A DNA stretch of 64,000 bases, taken from positions 310,001 through 374,000 of the forward strand of contig NZ_BGZJ01000001.1 in the NCBI RefSeq assembly GCF_003402575.1, given 5' to 3'. A program made the position numbers and the translations under genes. Positions 49,773 through 58,945 of the stretch are shown here, one piece after another. Source of the DNA: Mesosutterella multiformis. Its GTDB lineage: Bacteria > Pseudomonadota > Gammaproteobacteria > Burkholderiales > Burkholderiaceae_F. Every line of letters starts with the position of its first letter. Position 1 is the first letter of the stretch. Below the pieces are notes generated by a model, which was not told where the DNA came from, searched no databases, and worked only from the letters and a program-made list of their open reading frames with translations.

Positions 49773-51905
49773 CTAGCTTCTATGGGCCGAAATGACCCCT
49801 TTCACCTCAAGAATCTCCTTCAGGGCCTGCTGCATCAGCGCGGCACCGGCCACTTCCACCCCGAATTTCAGGCGCGCGACGTTCTTCACAGTCTGCGTGT
49901 TGACGTTCGTGATGTTGATCTTCAGGCGGATGAAGACATCGGTCACATCTTTCAGAAGACCGATACGGTCGCGGGCGAGAACGAGGATCTCCATCGGGTA
50001 GAGAGTGTCCTCGGGCGCTTCACCCCAGGAGACCTCAATCAGACGTTCCTTCGACTGCTCCATCAGGTTCTTCACGTTCGGGCAGTCAGCGCGGTGCACA
50101 ACGACACCGCGGCCGCGGGACACAAAGCCCACGATCTCGTCAGGCGGCACCGGATGGCAGCACTTCGCGAGCTGCGTGAGAAGCGATCCGACACCAGCAA
50201 CAAGAATCTGTCCGTTATCGTGATGGGCACGCGGCTGCGCGGGCTTCACCGGGATCACCGGCTCATCGGCCGCCTTTTTCTGCGTCTGAGGCACCACGAC
50301 CGCTTCGATCGCGCGGTTCGAAATCTCGTCCTTCGCGATGGTGAGGCAGAGATCATCCACGGACTCAAAACCAAGCGTCTTCGCGAGCGACTCAAGGTTA
50401 TAAGTCGACTTCCCGAGGCGCGCGAGTTCGGTATCGAGCTCATCACGCCCGCGTGCGATCTGCTCCTGGAGGTGCAGCTGGTTGAACCACGTTCTCACCT
50501 TGCCGCGGGTCCGGGCCATGGCGGCGAACCCAAGCTCCGGATTCATCCAGTCCTGCGACGGGCCGCCGGACTTCGCCGCGATGATTTCCACCGTGTCGCC
50601 GGTCTTCAGCTTATGCGTGAGCGGCACGATCGCGCCGTTCACCTTCGCGCCTCGGCAGCGGTGGCCGAGCTGCGTGTGGACCATATAGGCAAAGTCCACC
50701 GGTGTGCTGTTCGCCGCGAGTTCCACAACGCGCCCCATCGGGGTGAGCGCGTAGATCAGATCGTCCTCGACACCCGGCGCGCGCGGCGGCTCAACGTCCG
50801 AGTGCCACGCGAGCAGCTGACGGAGCCAGACAACTTTCTGCTCTTCAGCGGAATTCACGCCAAGCGAATTGCCCGCTTCCTTATAGCGCCAGTGGGCCGC
50901 GAAACCGAGTTCCGCGAACTCATGCATCTCGCGCGTACGGATCTGGATTTCGACCGGAAGCCCGTTTGAAGCCTTCACAACCGTGTGCAGCGACCGATAG
51001 CCGTTCGGCTTCGGATGCGCGATATAGTCGTCGTACTCTGACTGAATCGCGGTGAAATTTTCATTCAGGATCGAGAGCACCTCGTAGCACTGTTCGACCG
51101 TATCCACGATGACGCGGAGCGCCCGGAGGTCGAAGAGCCGCTCAAACGGCAGGTGCTTACGCTCCATCTTGAGCCAGATCGAGTAGATATGCTTCGAGCG
51201 GCCGGAGACCTCGCCCCGGATATGGTGCGCGGCGAGCAGCGACCGGATCTTCGTCACGGCCTGCTGCACGAAGGCGAGGCGCTCGGCGCGGCTCGCGTCG
51301 AGGTGCCGCACGATCTCCTGATAGACCTCAGGCCGCGTGAAGCGGAGCGACAGGTCCTCGAGCTCCCACTTCATCTGCCAGATACCGAGGCGGTTCGCGA
51401 GCGGCGAGTAGAGCTGGAGCGTTTCCGCGGCGTAGATCTTCGCGTCATCCGACGGGTGCATCACAAACCAGCGCAGCGTCTGCAGACGGCTCGCGAGACG
51501 AAGGAGCACGACCCGGAGGTCGCCGCACATCGCGAGCAGCATCTTTCTCAGCTTCTCGGGCTGGGACGCGGCATTCGCTTCCTTGTTGCTCGAACGGGCC
51601 TGTTCGGAGAGCTTCATCAGACGCTGCAGATCGGTGCAGAGCTCGAGCACCTTGCCGCCGAAACTCTTCTCAATCCACTCCTCAGGATTCTTCAGATAAT
51701 CCTGCACGGAGGAGAGATAGGCCGCGGCAATCAGTTCATCATCATCCCGGATGCCCCGCAGAATGCTGGCCATGCCGTCTGCGTGCGACATACGGGGTTC
51801 GCCTGTCTCAAGGCATTGCCCCGCGTAGAGCGGTTCCACCATCGAACGGGCAAGCTGCCAGTTCACTTTAACCGGCGCTTCGGTTTTCTTGTTATCTGGT
51901 GCCAT
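49773..51905 (-). CDS. relA: GTP pyrophosphokinase RelA ((p)ppGpp synthetase)
   Basis: A 710-residue long RSH protein. The N-terminal hydrolase domain is degenerate: where active enzymes have HDxxED this reads SSVQDYL (about residue 67), so it is a synthetase only, as in RelA. The synthetase domain holds FDLRALRVIV and EYDDYIAHPKPNGYRSLHT (about residues 290-308), followed by TGS (LIYALTPMGRVVELAANSTP), a zinc-finger/CC region (CCHPVPPDEIVGFVSRGRG) and an ACT domain. It makes (p)ppGpp on starved ribosomes. ATG 51905 is chosen as start; an upstream extension of 27 residues lacks family similarity. Confidence 0.94.
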   Translation of the reverse strand: MAPDNKKTEAPVKVNWQLARSMVEPLYAGQCLETGEPRMSHADGMASILRGIRDDDELIAAAYLSSVQDYLKNPEEWIEKSFGGKVLELCTDLQRLMKLSEQARSSNKEANAASQPEKLRKMLLAMCGDLRVVLLRLASRLQTLRWFVMHPSDDAKIYAAETLQLYSPLANRLGIWQMKWELEDLSLRFTRPEVYQEIVRHLDASRAERLAFVQQAVTKIRSLLAAHHIRGEVSGRSKHIYSIWLKMERKHLPFERLFDLRALRVIVDTVEQCYEVLSILNENFTAIQSEYDDYIAHPKPNGYRSLHTVVKASNGLPVEIQIRTREMHEFAELGFAAHWRYKEAGNSLGVNSAEEQKVVWLRQLLAWHSDVEPPRAPGVEDDLIYALTPMGRVVELAANSTPVDFAYMVHTQLGHRCRGAKVNGAIVPLTHKLKTGDTVEIIAAKSGGPSQDWMNPELGFAAMARTRGKVRTWFNQLHLQEQIARGRDELDTELARLGKSTYNLESLAKTLGFESVDDLCLTIAKDEISNRAIEAVVVPQTQKKAADEPVIPVKPAQPRAHHDNGQILVAGVGSLLTQLAKCCHPVPPDEIVGFVSRGRGVVVHRADCPNVKNLMEQSKERLIEVSWGEAPEDTLYPMEILVLARDRIGLLKDVTDVFIRLKINITNVNTQTVKNVARLKFGVEVAGAALMQQALKEILEVKGVISAHRS

Positions 51906-52093
51906 CGGACAAATCTTCTCTGCGGTTAATGAGGAATAAACGCCTTCAGACAGGCCTCGCGTGGGAATCCCCTTGCGACAGCCCATTCTATGGCGGCGTG
52001 CTTATATCAGTAGAAATCCCGAATCCGGTTTTGCAAATTAATACAAATTCAGATTCTAGGCGAGACTGCGGACGGATTAGGCCGCAGAAATAT

Positions 52094-52717
52094 TCAATTC
52101 ATGACGCCGATGCGGCGAAGCAGCGTGGCAATGTCAACGCCATTACGGACGTTCAGCTTCCGGGTGGCGGAGCCGCGGTGCACCTTGACGGTCTTCTCGG
52201 CGATATTCAGTTTCTCGGCGATTTCTTTGTTCTGGAGCCCCTCGGCAACAAGCTTCACCACTTCTTTTTCGCGCGCGGTCAGCGTCTCAAAGGCCGCCCG
52301 GTCCGCGTTATCGCGCTCATCCGCCTCAACCCGCTCGAGGTCGCGCTTCACGGCGGCCTCCACCACGGCGATCAGCCGGTCGCCGTCCACCGGTTTCTGG
52401 AGGAAATCCGCGGCGCCCTGCTTCAGCACGTGCACCGCCATATCGACGTCGCCGTGCCCGGTGACAAAGATCACCGGAATCCTGAAACCCCTGGAGTCGA
52501 GCAGATCCTGCAGTTCAAGGCCTGTCATGCCCGGCATTCGGGCGTCGAGCAGGAGGCAGCCTGGACGGGCCGGATCATCATGCTTCAGAAAGTCGTCAGC
52601 GCTCTCGTAGCATGCGGTCTCGTAGCCTGCGGCCCCGAGCAGGAAGGCGCTCGACTGCCTCACGCCTTCGTCGTCATCCACGATTCTCACCAGCGGCGAT
52701 TTACTTTCCGACCCCAT
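52094..52717 (-). CDS. Orphan FixJ/TtrR-type response regulator
   Basis: A 207-residue two-domain regulator. The receiver has the acidic pocket (VRIVDDDEGVRQ), the phospho-acceptor Asp in LLLDARMPGMTGLEL (about residue 52) and the switch Thr and Lys in FVTGHGDVDMAVHVLKQGA and LQKPVD. The LuxR-type DNA-binding domain is LTAREKEVVKLVAEGLQNKE (about residues 142-161) with KTVKVHRGSATRKL. ATG 52717 follows GGAGAG; the nine codons before it are probably not translated. Its sequence places it with the FixJ/NarL group that often controls respiration genes such as tetrathionate reductase, but no sensor kinase or target operon is in the window. Confidence 0.88.
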   Translation of the reverse strand: MGSESKSPLVRIVDDDEGVRQSSAFLLGAAGYETACYESADDFLKHDDPARPGCLLLDARMPGMTGLELQDLLDSRGFRIPVIFVTGHGDVDMAVHVLKQGAADFLQKPVDGDRLIAVVEAAVKRDLERVEADERDNADRAAFETLTAREKEVVKLVAEGLQNKEIAEKLNIAEKTVKVHRGSATRKLNVRNGVDIATLLRRIGVMN

Positions 52718-52826
52718 TTTTCTCTCCAACCCGAAGTCAACCAAAACCCGCCCCCGCTTCTCCAGGCAGAGGCATCCCCACTTTTGTATTGTGAACCTAT
52801 GCGGGGATGAATTTCAAAAAATTAAG

Positions 52827-52857
52827 AAAAAAGGCCAGGGACTGAGTCCCCGGCCTT
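52827..52857 (-). terminator. Terminator between the PFL gene and the response regulator
   Basis: AAGGCC-GGGACT pairs with AGTCCC-GGCCTT with one G-A/T mismatch and a short loop, followed by six T on the minus strand. Confidence 0.85.
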
Positions 52858-52873
52858 ATTCCGGAACACGGAT

Positions 52874-52893
52874 AAAACCGGGAGAATCCCGGT
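52874..52893 (-). terminator. First of two tandem terminators after the PFL gene
   Basis: ACCGGGA pairs perfectly with TCCCGGT around a three-base loop and is followed by TTTATC on the minus strand, 10 bases after the stop codon. Confidence 0.65.
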
Positions 52894-52903
52894 CTCTTAT
52901 CCG

Positions 52904-54283
52904 TTAGTTCTTCAGGCTGTGAATCGGAGCCGGGATACGGCCGCCGAGGTTCACGAAGCCTGCGGAGTCACCGCCAGGAACGCGGATGACGGCCGCTTCG
53001 CCGAGCAGTCCGCCGAAGACCGCCACGTCGCCCACCGTCTTGCCGGGGACCGGAATCACGCGGACAGCGGTCGCCTTGTTGTTGATCATGCCGATCGCGG
53101 CTTCGTCAGCAATGATGCCGCCGATCGTCGAGGCCGGGGTGTCACCCGGGATCGCGATCATGTCGAGACCGACCGAGCAGACCGAGGTCATCGCCTCGAG
53201 CTTCTCGAACGTGAGCGCGCCGCTGCGGGCAGCGGCTTCAATCGCCGCGTCCTCGGACACTGGGATGAAGGCGCCGGAGAGGCCGCCGACGTGAGAGGAA
53301 GCGAAAACGCCGCCCTTCTTCACCGCGTCATTCAGCATCGCGAGAATCGCGGTCGTGCCGGGAGCGCCGATCGAGGAGAGACCGAGAGCCTGGAAGATTT
53401 CACCGACGGAGTCACCGATCGCCGGGGTCGGAGCGAGCGACAGATCGGCCACGCCAAACGGGATGCCGAGTTCCTTCGCCACGTCGCGGCCGATGATTTC
53501 ACCGACGCGCGTCACCTTGAAGGCCGTGAACTTGATCGTTTCGGCAACATCGTCCACCGTGATATGGCGGCCGTTGTTCTTCTCTTCGATCAGGCGGTCA
53601 AGCGCCTTCTTCACAACGCCCGGACCGGAAACACCGACGTCGATCACGACGTCAGGCTCACCGATACCGAGGTAGGCGCCGGCCATGAAGGGCACGTCCT
53701 GGGGAATGTTGCAGAAGACAACGAGCTTCGCCGCGCCGATACCGTCGCGGTCCGAGGTCGCCTGGGCGACATCAAGCACGCGCTGGCCCATCAGGGCAAC
53801 CGCGTCCATGTTGATACCGGCCTTCGTGCTGCCCACGTTGATCGAGGAGCAGACGCGGTCCGTGGTCGCGAGGGCTTCAGGCAGCGAGTCGATCAGGTTA
53901 CGCTCACCGGGGGTGATGCCCTTCTCAACGAGAGCGCCGAAACCGCCCACAAAGTCGACACCGACTTCCTTCGCGGCAGCGTCAAGCTCGCGGCAGACGG
54001 CGGCAAGCTGATCGCGCGTGAAGGAGGAGCAGACCGTACCGATCGGAGAAACCGAAATACGCTTGTTCACAACCGGAATGCCGTAGCGGTCGCCGACCAT
54101 GTTGCAGGTCTCAACGAGGCGCTTCGCATACTTGCTGATCTTCGCGCGGAGACGATAGGCAAACGTGTCGTAGTCGGTGCTCGCGCAGTCGAACAGGCTG
54201 ACACCGAGCGTCACCGTACGCACGTCAAGGTGCTCGGCCCGGGTCATGTTGATGGTGGAAAGGATCTCGTTTTCAGAAATCAT
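52904..54283 (-). CDS. PFL-like family protein (UPF0210/DUF711)
   Basis: A 459-residue protein of the UPF0210 family, sometimes called PFL-like for a fold related to pyruvate formate-lyase. It begins [20 protein letters not shown] and shows [20 protein letters not shown] and the Gly-rich stretch [19 protein letters not shown]. The biochemical role is not established. The ACT-domain gene lies directly upstream on the same strand, a pairing conserved in many bacteria, so the two probably work together. The ATG start at 54283 is 50 bases from the ACT gene stop. Confidence 0.9.
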   Translation of the reverse strand: MISENEILSTINMTRAEHLDVRTVTLGVSLFDCASTDYDTFAYRLRAKISKYAKRLVETCNMVGDRYGIPVVNKRISVSPIGTVCSSFTRDQLAAVCRELDAAAKEVGVDFVGGFGALVEKGITPGERNLIDSLPEALATTDRVCSSINVGSTKAGINMDAVALMGQRVLDVAQATSDRDGIGAAKLVVFCNIPQDVPFMAGAYLGIGEPDVVIDVGVSGPGVVKKALDRLIEEKNNGRHITVDDVAETIKFTAFKVTRVGEIIGRDVAKELGIPFGVADLSLAPTPAIGDSVGEIFQALGLSSIGAPGTTAILAMLNDAVKKGGVFASSHVGGLSGAFIPVSEDAAIEAAARSGALTFEKLEAMTSVCSVGLDMIAIPGDTPASTIGGIIADEAAIGMINNKATAVRVIPVPGKTVGDVAVFGGLLGEAAVIRVPGGDSAGFVNLGGRIPAPIHSLKN

Positions 54284-54336
54284 TGTTGTTTTTCACCCTA
54301 AAAGAGTCTTCTGCCGCTCTTGCAGCCGAAATGGAA

Positions 54337-54912
54337 TTAATGAATTTCGATGTGATGCATCGCATCAAAAATGAGGTGATGCTGCATCGTGAGCGAGAGG
54401 CCCATGGCCTTGGCGCGTTCCGACATCACGCGGTGCAGCGCGCGGGCGTCAACCGCCTTCGGCACGCTCACTTCAAAAATCTGAACGGACTCACCCTCAC
54501 CGAGCGGCTTCGCGCGCAGATCGTGAATGTTCACGCGCTGCTCACTCATGATGCGGGAGAAGGTCGACACGATGTCGTTGCCGTCTTTGCCCCAGATCGT
54601 CACCACGTAGGATTCGGACTCCGGCACGGAATCCTTCGGCAGTTCTTCAAAGTCGCGGATCACAAGGGAGAGGTGGAATTTGCGGGCTTCGAGCGCCTTG
54701 CTGATTTCCTCGTTGAGCGTCTCGTTGGACAGGCCTTCAGGCTTATTCAGCAGATAAATGCCCGAAAACTGGTCGTGCAGCGTGGACTGGGTCATTTCTT
54801 CGATATTGCAGCCCAGACGGGTAAGGGCGGAAGAAACGGTGGCAACAATACCGGGCTGATCAAGACCGATGACGGCGACAAGCGCGCTGTTATTTTTCGT
54901 ATACTGGGTCAT
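54337..54912 (-). CDS. Two-ACT-domain protein (GcvR/UPF0237-like)
   Basis: A 191-residue protein with two ACT domains, the first beginning SALVAVIGLDQPGIVATVSS (about residues 8-27) and the second YVVTIWGKDGNDIVSTFSRI (about residues 99-118). ACT domains bind amino acids; proteins of this layout resemble the glycine-cleavage regulator GcvR. It starts at ATG 54912 behind AAGGAAA; an in-frame extension of eight codons is not needed. It is paired with the PFL/UPF0210 gene downstream. The ligand is unknown. Confidence 0.85.
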   Translation of the reverse strand: MTQYTKNNSALVAVIGLDQPGIVATVSSALTRLGCNIEEMTQSTLHDQFSGIYLLNKPEGLSNETLNEEISKALEARKFHLSLVIRDFEELPKDSVPESESYVVTIWGKDGNDIVSTFSRIMSEQRVNIHDLRAKPLGEGESVQIFEVSVPKAVDARALHRVMSERAKAMGLSLTMQHHLIFDAMHHIEIH

Positions 54913-54971
54913 TTTCCTTAAGACTTTGCAGGTCAAAGTATTAGAACGTGAGTGTAACTCTATATGGCGTT

Positions 54972-55799
54972 TCAGTTCTTCTGACGCTCCGGGAGAAACT
55001 CACGCATTCCCGGGAATGCCGCAAGAGAATTCGCCTGGAGGGCTGAAAGAAGCTCGTCGCGGGGCATGCCCCGGAGCTGAGCGAGTTCATCGAGATACCC
55101 CGCGATATCAGCGGGTTCAGTCCGGAGGTTGCCGCTGTCGCGCCTCGCGCCTGAAGGCATATCCGGAGCGTCGGTTTCAAGCACGATGCTTTCAAGAGGA
55201 AGCGTAGCCGCAAGACGCCTGATCCGGCGGCTGCCGCTATACATCATCGCGCCGCCGAATCCGAGTTTGAGTCCAAGCGAAATCAGAATCCTCGCCTGCT
55301 CCTCGGAGCCATTAAACGCGTGCGCGACACCGCCTGAAACCGGAATCCGACGAAGCCACTTGGTGACCCAGTCGACAGACCGCCTCACGTGAAGCGAGAC
55401 CGGCATGCCGGTATCCCGCGCCACCTTCAGCTGGGCGACAAACACCGCTTCCTGTTTCGCGCGGTCCAGATCCGGCACAAAACCATCCAGCCCGATCTCC
55501 GCGACCGCCACCACGCGGCTCGCGGGATCCGCCATTTCGCGCCTGAGCGCGTCACGCAGCTCGTCCGCCACTTCAGGGGTCACCGTGGGACGGGCGGTCG
55601 CGAGCGGATGAACCCCAAGCCCGACGCACCACCCGGACTCTGCCCCCACCCGGAGGCATTTCGTCCAGTCGCCTGAAATTCCCGCCGCGATGAGCGCGCA
55701 GCCGACACCCGACTCTTTCGCCCGCCGGAAGACATCCGGACGGTCATGATCGAACTGCTCAGACTGCATGTGGTTATGCGTATCGATAAGACAGGCCAC
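54972..55799 (-). CDS. TatD-family metal-dependent hydrolase
   Basis: A 275-residue TIM-barrel hydrolase. Metal ligands are visible in DTHNHM (residues 6-11), AEIGLDG (about 100), SLHVRRS (about 134), VAHAFNGS (about 157) and ETDAPDM (about 207). TatD-type enzymes act as 3'-5' exonucleases or DNases; which one this is cannot be said. The GTG start at 55799 has an unusually strong GGAGGAGG upstream, located just after the lolD stop, so the gene is likely translated with the lol operon. Confidence 0.9.
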   Translation of the reverse strand: MACLIDTHNHMQSEQFDHDRPDVFRRAKESGVGCALIAAGISGDWTKCLRVGAESGWCVGLGVHPLATARPTVTPEVADELRDALRREMADPASRVVAVAEIGLDGFVPDLDRAKQEAVFVAQLKVARDTGMPVSLHVRRSVDWVTKWLRRIPVSGGVAHAFNGSEEQARILISLGLKLGFGGAMMYSGSRRIRRLAATLPLESIVLETDAPDMPSGARRDSGNLRTEPADIAGYLDELAQLRGMPRDELLSALQANSLAAFPGMREFLPERQKN

Positions 55800-55817
55800 G
55801 GCTCACCCTCCTCCCGG

Positions 55818-56504
55818 TCACTCCTCAAAGGGCTCAATCGAACCGCCCTTCAGCCTCAGAATCCGGCCGCAGCGCTTCGCGAGTCCCAGGTCATGCGTCA
55901 CGATGATGATCGCGGTGTTCTTTTCGCTCGCGAGACTGAGGAACCGGTCCCAGACCGCCTGCGCGGTGTCCTGATCGAGGTTCCCTGTCGGTTCGTCCGC
56001 GAGAATGCAGGCGGGAGAGGTCACAACGGCGCGGGCAATCGCGGTTCGCTGCCGCTCGCCCCCTGAAAGCTGGGACGGCAGGTGATCAAGCCGCTCCCCG
56101 AGCCCGATTTCCTCCAGCACCGCCTTCGCGGCAGCGTTGGCTTCCGCCTCGGGTGTCCTCCGGATATAGAGCGGCATCGCCACGTTTTCGAGCGCCGTGA
56201 ATTCCGGAAGCAGGTGATGGAACTGATAGACAAAGCCGAGACGCCGGTTTCTCAGGTCACCGCGCGCCTTCTCATCCATCCCTCCGATATCGACACCATC
56301 CACCACCACGCGCCCGGCGTCGGCGTCATCCAGCCCGCCGATACAGTGAAGGAGCGTCGACTTGCCGGCGCCTGACGCCCCGACAATCGCGACGGTTTCC
56401 CCAGGCTTCACGCGGAGCGACACATTCTTCAGCACCGGTGTTTCACGGTCTCCCTCACGGTACGCCTTGGCGAGACCCTCAACCTCAATCGCAAACTCAC
56501 TCAT
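55818..56504 (-). CDS. lolD: Lipoprotein-releasing ABC transporter ATPase LolD
   Basis: A 228-residue ABC ATPase. The Walker A is [18 protein letters not shown] (about residues 42-59), the Q-loop lies in [17 protein letters not shown], the signature motif is [16 protein letters not shown] (about 144-159) and the Walker B is [12 protein letters not shown]. LolD powers release of outer-membrane lipoproteins from the inner membrane, for example BamB and NlpD encoded in this window. It overlaps the permease gene by 8 bases and precedes the TatD-family gene. Confidence 0.95.
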   Translation of the reverse strand: MSEFAIEVEGLAKAYREGDRETPVLKNVSLRVKPGETVAIVGASGAGKSTLLHCIGGLDDADAGRVVVDGVDIGGMDEKARGDLRNRRLGFVYQFHHLLPEFTALENVAMPLYIRRTPEAEANAAAKAVLEEIGLGERLDHLPSQLSGGERQRTAIARAVVTSPACILADEPTGNLDQDTAQAVWDRFLSLASEKNTAIIIVTHDLGLAKRCGRILRLKGGSIEPFEE

Positions 56505-57753
56505 ATCTCAGAGCCTCAGCAGGCCGGATGCGGGACGCACGCCAGCTCGGATAAACGGTCGCGGCAAGCGACAGGAAAAGAGAAAAAACGGCAATCGGAA
56601 TAATGTCGGACGCCCGGGGTTCGGACGGCATGCCGGAAATCAGGTAAATCGACTGCGGGAGGAATTCCACATGGAAAACCGCCTCAATCGCGGACACGAT
56701 GGAACCGAGATTGCACGCGATGAGTAGCCCGATCGCGACACCGGATGCCACACCGATCACGCCGATCACCGCGCCCTGGATCATGAAGATCTTCATGATG
56801 GAGCCAGGCGAAGCGCCAAGCGTCCGGAGAATCGCGATGTCTGACTGCTTCTCGGTCACGGTCATCACGAGAGTCGACACCAGCCCGAACGCGCCCACGA
56901 GCACGATGAGAAAGAGAATGATCGACATCATCCGCTTCTCCACCTGCACTGCGGCGAACCATGTCTTGTTTTCCACGGTCCAGTCGCGGGCGAAGTACCC
57001 GGGCGGCAGCGACTTCATGAGACTCTCAGCGACAGCGGGGGCTTCCTGCATATCCGCCACGCGGACACGGACGCCCATCGGGCCCCCGGTGCGGAAGAGC
57101 GCCGCGGCGTCCTCAATATTCATGAAGAGCATCGTCGAATCGTATTCGAAGTGCCCAGCCGTAAAGATCCCTGACACCGTGAGCGTCCGGACCCGCGGGA
57201 TCATGCCGGCGGGTGTCGTGGTGCCCTGAGGGACGACGAGCGCAATCTTATCTCCGGGCGCCACGCCAAGCCGTGCGGCGAGCACCGACCCGATCACCGC
57301 GTGGAAGCTCCCCGGCGTAAGTGAGTCAAGCGTTCCGGCGGGCATCGTGGAAGCGACTTCACTCGCCTTCACCTCTTCCTTCGGATCGACCCCTTCCACC
57401 ATGGTGCCGATCACGCGGTCACCAGTCGAAATCAGCCCCTGCCCTTCAACGAAGGGTGCGGCTCCCCGCACTTCGGAGTTCTTTTCCGCGACCGCGGCAA
57501 GCGACCTCCAGTCCGACACGGGACCCGTGCCGCTTGAAATCTGGATATGCGGAATGACAGACAGCATCCGGTCACGAACCTGGGTCTGGAACCCGTTCAT
57601 CACGGAAAGCACAATGATCAGCGCCATCACGCCGAGCGCGATTGACACGACAGACGTCGCTGAGATGAAGGAAACAAACCGGTCCTTCCGTCCGGTTCGC
57701 CGGCCGGAACGCGTATAGCGGAGGCCGATCAGAAATTCAAAAGGCAGAGACAC
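56497..57753 (-). CDS. Lipoprotein-releasing system permease LolC/LolE type
   Basis: A 418-residue inner membrane protein with one N-terminal helix (about residues 25-50), a large periplasmic MacB-type domain (about 55-270) and three C-terminal membrane helices of the FtsX type (about 275-400). The start is set at the GTG 57753 so that the protein begins with [15 protein letters not shown], the LolC/E signature; the open frame runs 20 codons further upstream. Only one such permease gene accompanies lolD, so the transporter may use a homodimer (a LolF-like arrangement) or have a partner elsewhere. It overlaps lolD by 8 bases. Confidence 0.9.
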   Translation of the reverse strand: MSLPFEFLIGLRYTRSGRRTGRKDRFVSFISATSVVSIALGVMALIIVLSVMNGFQTQVRDRMLSVIPHIQISSGTGPVSDWRSLAAVAEKNSEVRGAAPFVEGQGLISTGDRVIGTMVEGVDPKEEVKASEVASTMPAGTLDSLTPGSFHAVIGSVLAARLGVAPGDKIALVVPQGTTTPAGMIPRVRTLTVSGIFTAGHFEYDSTMLFMNIEDAAALFRTGGPMGVRVRVADMQEAPAVAESLMKSLPPGYFARDWTVENKTWFAAVQVEKRMMSIILFLIVLVGAFGLVSTLVMTVTEKQSDIAILRTLGASPGSIMKIFMIQGAVIGVIGVASGVAIGLLIACNLGSIVSAIEAVFHVEFLPQSIYLISGMPSEPRASDIIPIAVFSLFLSLAATVYPSWRASRIRPAEALRYE

Positions 57754-57870
57754 GGAGCTCAAATCCTGAAGTGTTGACTGTTGACTCCGGGCGGATCCCG
57801 GAGCTGTGCACACATTCTAAGCAAGAGCGGACCTAACCCGGGACCGTCTTCCGTCTAAAATAGGATCCCT

Positions 57871-58938
57871 ATGTCCACTGCCTATTACCTGCTCCCCGGT
57901 GCCCGTCTGCCGAAGGACGTCGCCCCCGCTGTCATTCCTCGAATCGACCGGTCACTTCTCGACCCCATCCTGGAAGGTCTTGGCACCCCTGTCTGCCAGA
58001 GGCTTGCCGAGGGGCTGACGCTGCCCTTTGCGCGCTGCACCCATCACCTCTGGTTCTGGGGCGTGGTGCCGCGTGGGAAAACGACTCCGGCTCACGCGGC
58101 CTACGTGTGGCTTGAGGATCACGGTCCGACGCTCGCGACGGAAATCTGGTCCGTGACGCCGTGCGTTGAGGAGAACGGCGTTTACCGCTCGCTCGGAAGC
58201 GATCCTCTCACCGCGGAAGAAATCGACCGCTGCTCGGAACCGCTCCGGAAGACGCTCGCGAAATTCGGTTTCGTCCTCCAGCAGTGGGATACGCTCTGGT
58301 ACGCCACCCGCATGAAGGACTGGGAGGCCGTGCTCCGCCCCTGGGAGTGCCAGGACGGCATGGGGCTGGATGAAGGCGCGATCGCGGGGGACCGCGATAT
58401 GGCGCTTGAGTGCCTCAGGGCGTGTGCTGAGACAATGGCTGGCACCGAGATTACCGCGGGCCGGAAGGCCGCTGGCCTCCCCGCTCCGAACGCCGTATGG
58501 ATCGCGGGAGGCGGGCGTCAGATCCGCTTCTATCCGCCGACCCTGATCCGCGCCGTGATGTCCGACGAGCCGGTCCTCCGCAGCTGGGCGATGGAGGCCG
58601 GGATGCTCTGCCAGTTCGTGAGCCGCACGACAGGAAAAACGTGGCCTGAGGAAGCGGCCCCCGGTGACATGATCGCCGTGATCAGTGACCTCTGGGAACC
58701 GTGGCTGCGGGGTGACTGGGACGCGTGGCTCGCCGCGCTCCCCGGTGTTGCTTCCAAAATCGCGGAACTGAAGGCCGCCGCGATTGAGCGGAAGACTGAA
58801 AGCACTGCTATCGTAGCCTGCGGCCTCGGCACCACCGCGACGCTCCTCCCCAAAACCGAAGGACTGAAGAGCCGATTCCTCAGCCGGTTTGCCAAAAAAA
58901 CGCCCCCCGACTACTCCTGGCTCACGGATTCAGACTGA
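57871..58938 (+). CDS. Conserved betaproteobacterial protein (RpfE-type), upstream of recJ
   Basis: A 355-residue soluble protein with no signal peptide or membrane segment. It begins MSTAYYLLPGARLPKDVAPA and contains CTHHLWFWGVVPRG, TEIWSVTPCVEENGVY and AGLPAPNAVWIAGGGRQ. Proteins of this kind are encoded before recJ in many betaproteobacteria and in the Xanthomonas rpf cluster as RpfE; in some annotations they appear as phosphoglycerate-mutase-like. The last motif resembles a substrate-loop of that superfamily, but no catalytic residues are obvious. Function unknown. A TAAAAT box 15 bases upstream may be its -10 element. Confidence 0.6.
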   Translation: MSTAYYLLPGARLPKDVAPAVIPRIDRSLLDPILEGLGTPVCQRLAEGLTLPFARCTHHLWFWGVVPRGKTTPAHAAYVWLEDHGPTLATEIWSVTPCVEENGVYRSLGSDPLTAEEIDRCSEPLRKTLAKFGFVLQQWDTLWYATRMKDWEAVLRPWECQDGMGLDEGAIAGDRDMALECLRACAETMAGTEITAGRKAAGLPAPNAVWIAGGGRQIRFYPPTLIRAVMSDEPVLRSWAMEAGMLCQFVSRTTGKTWPEEAAPGDMIAVISDLWEPWLRGDWDAWLAALPGVASKIAELKAAAIERKTESTAIVACGLGTTATLLPKTEGLKSRFLSRFAKKTPPDYSWLTDSD

Positions 58939-58945
58939 AAACACT

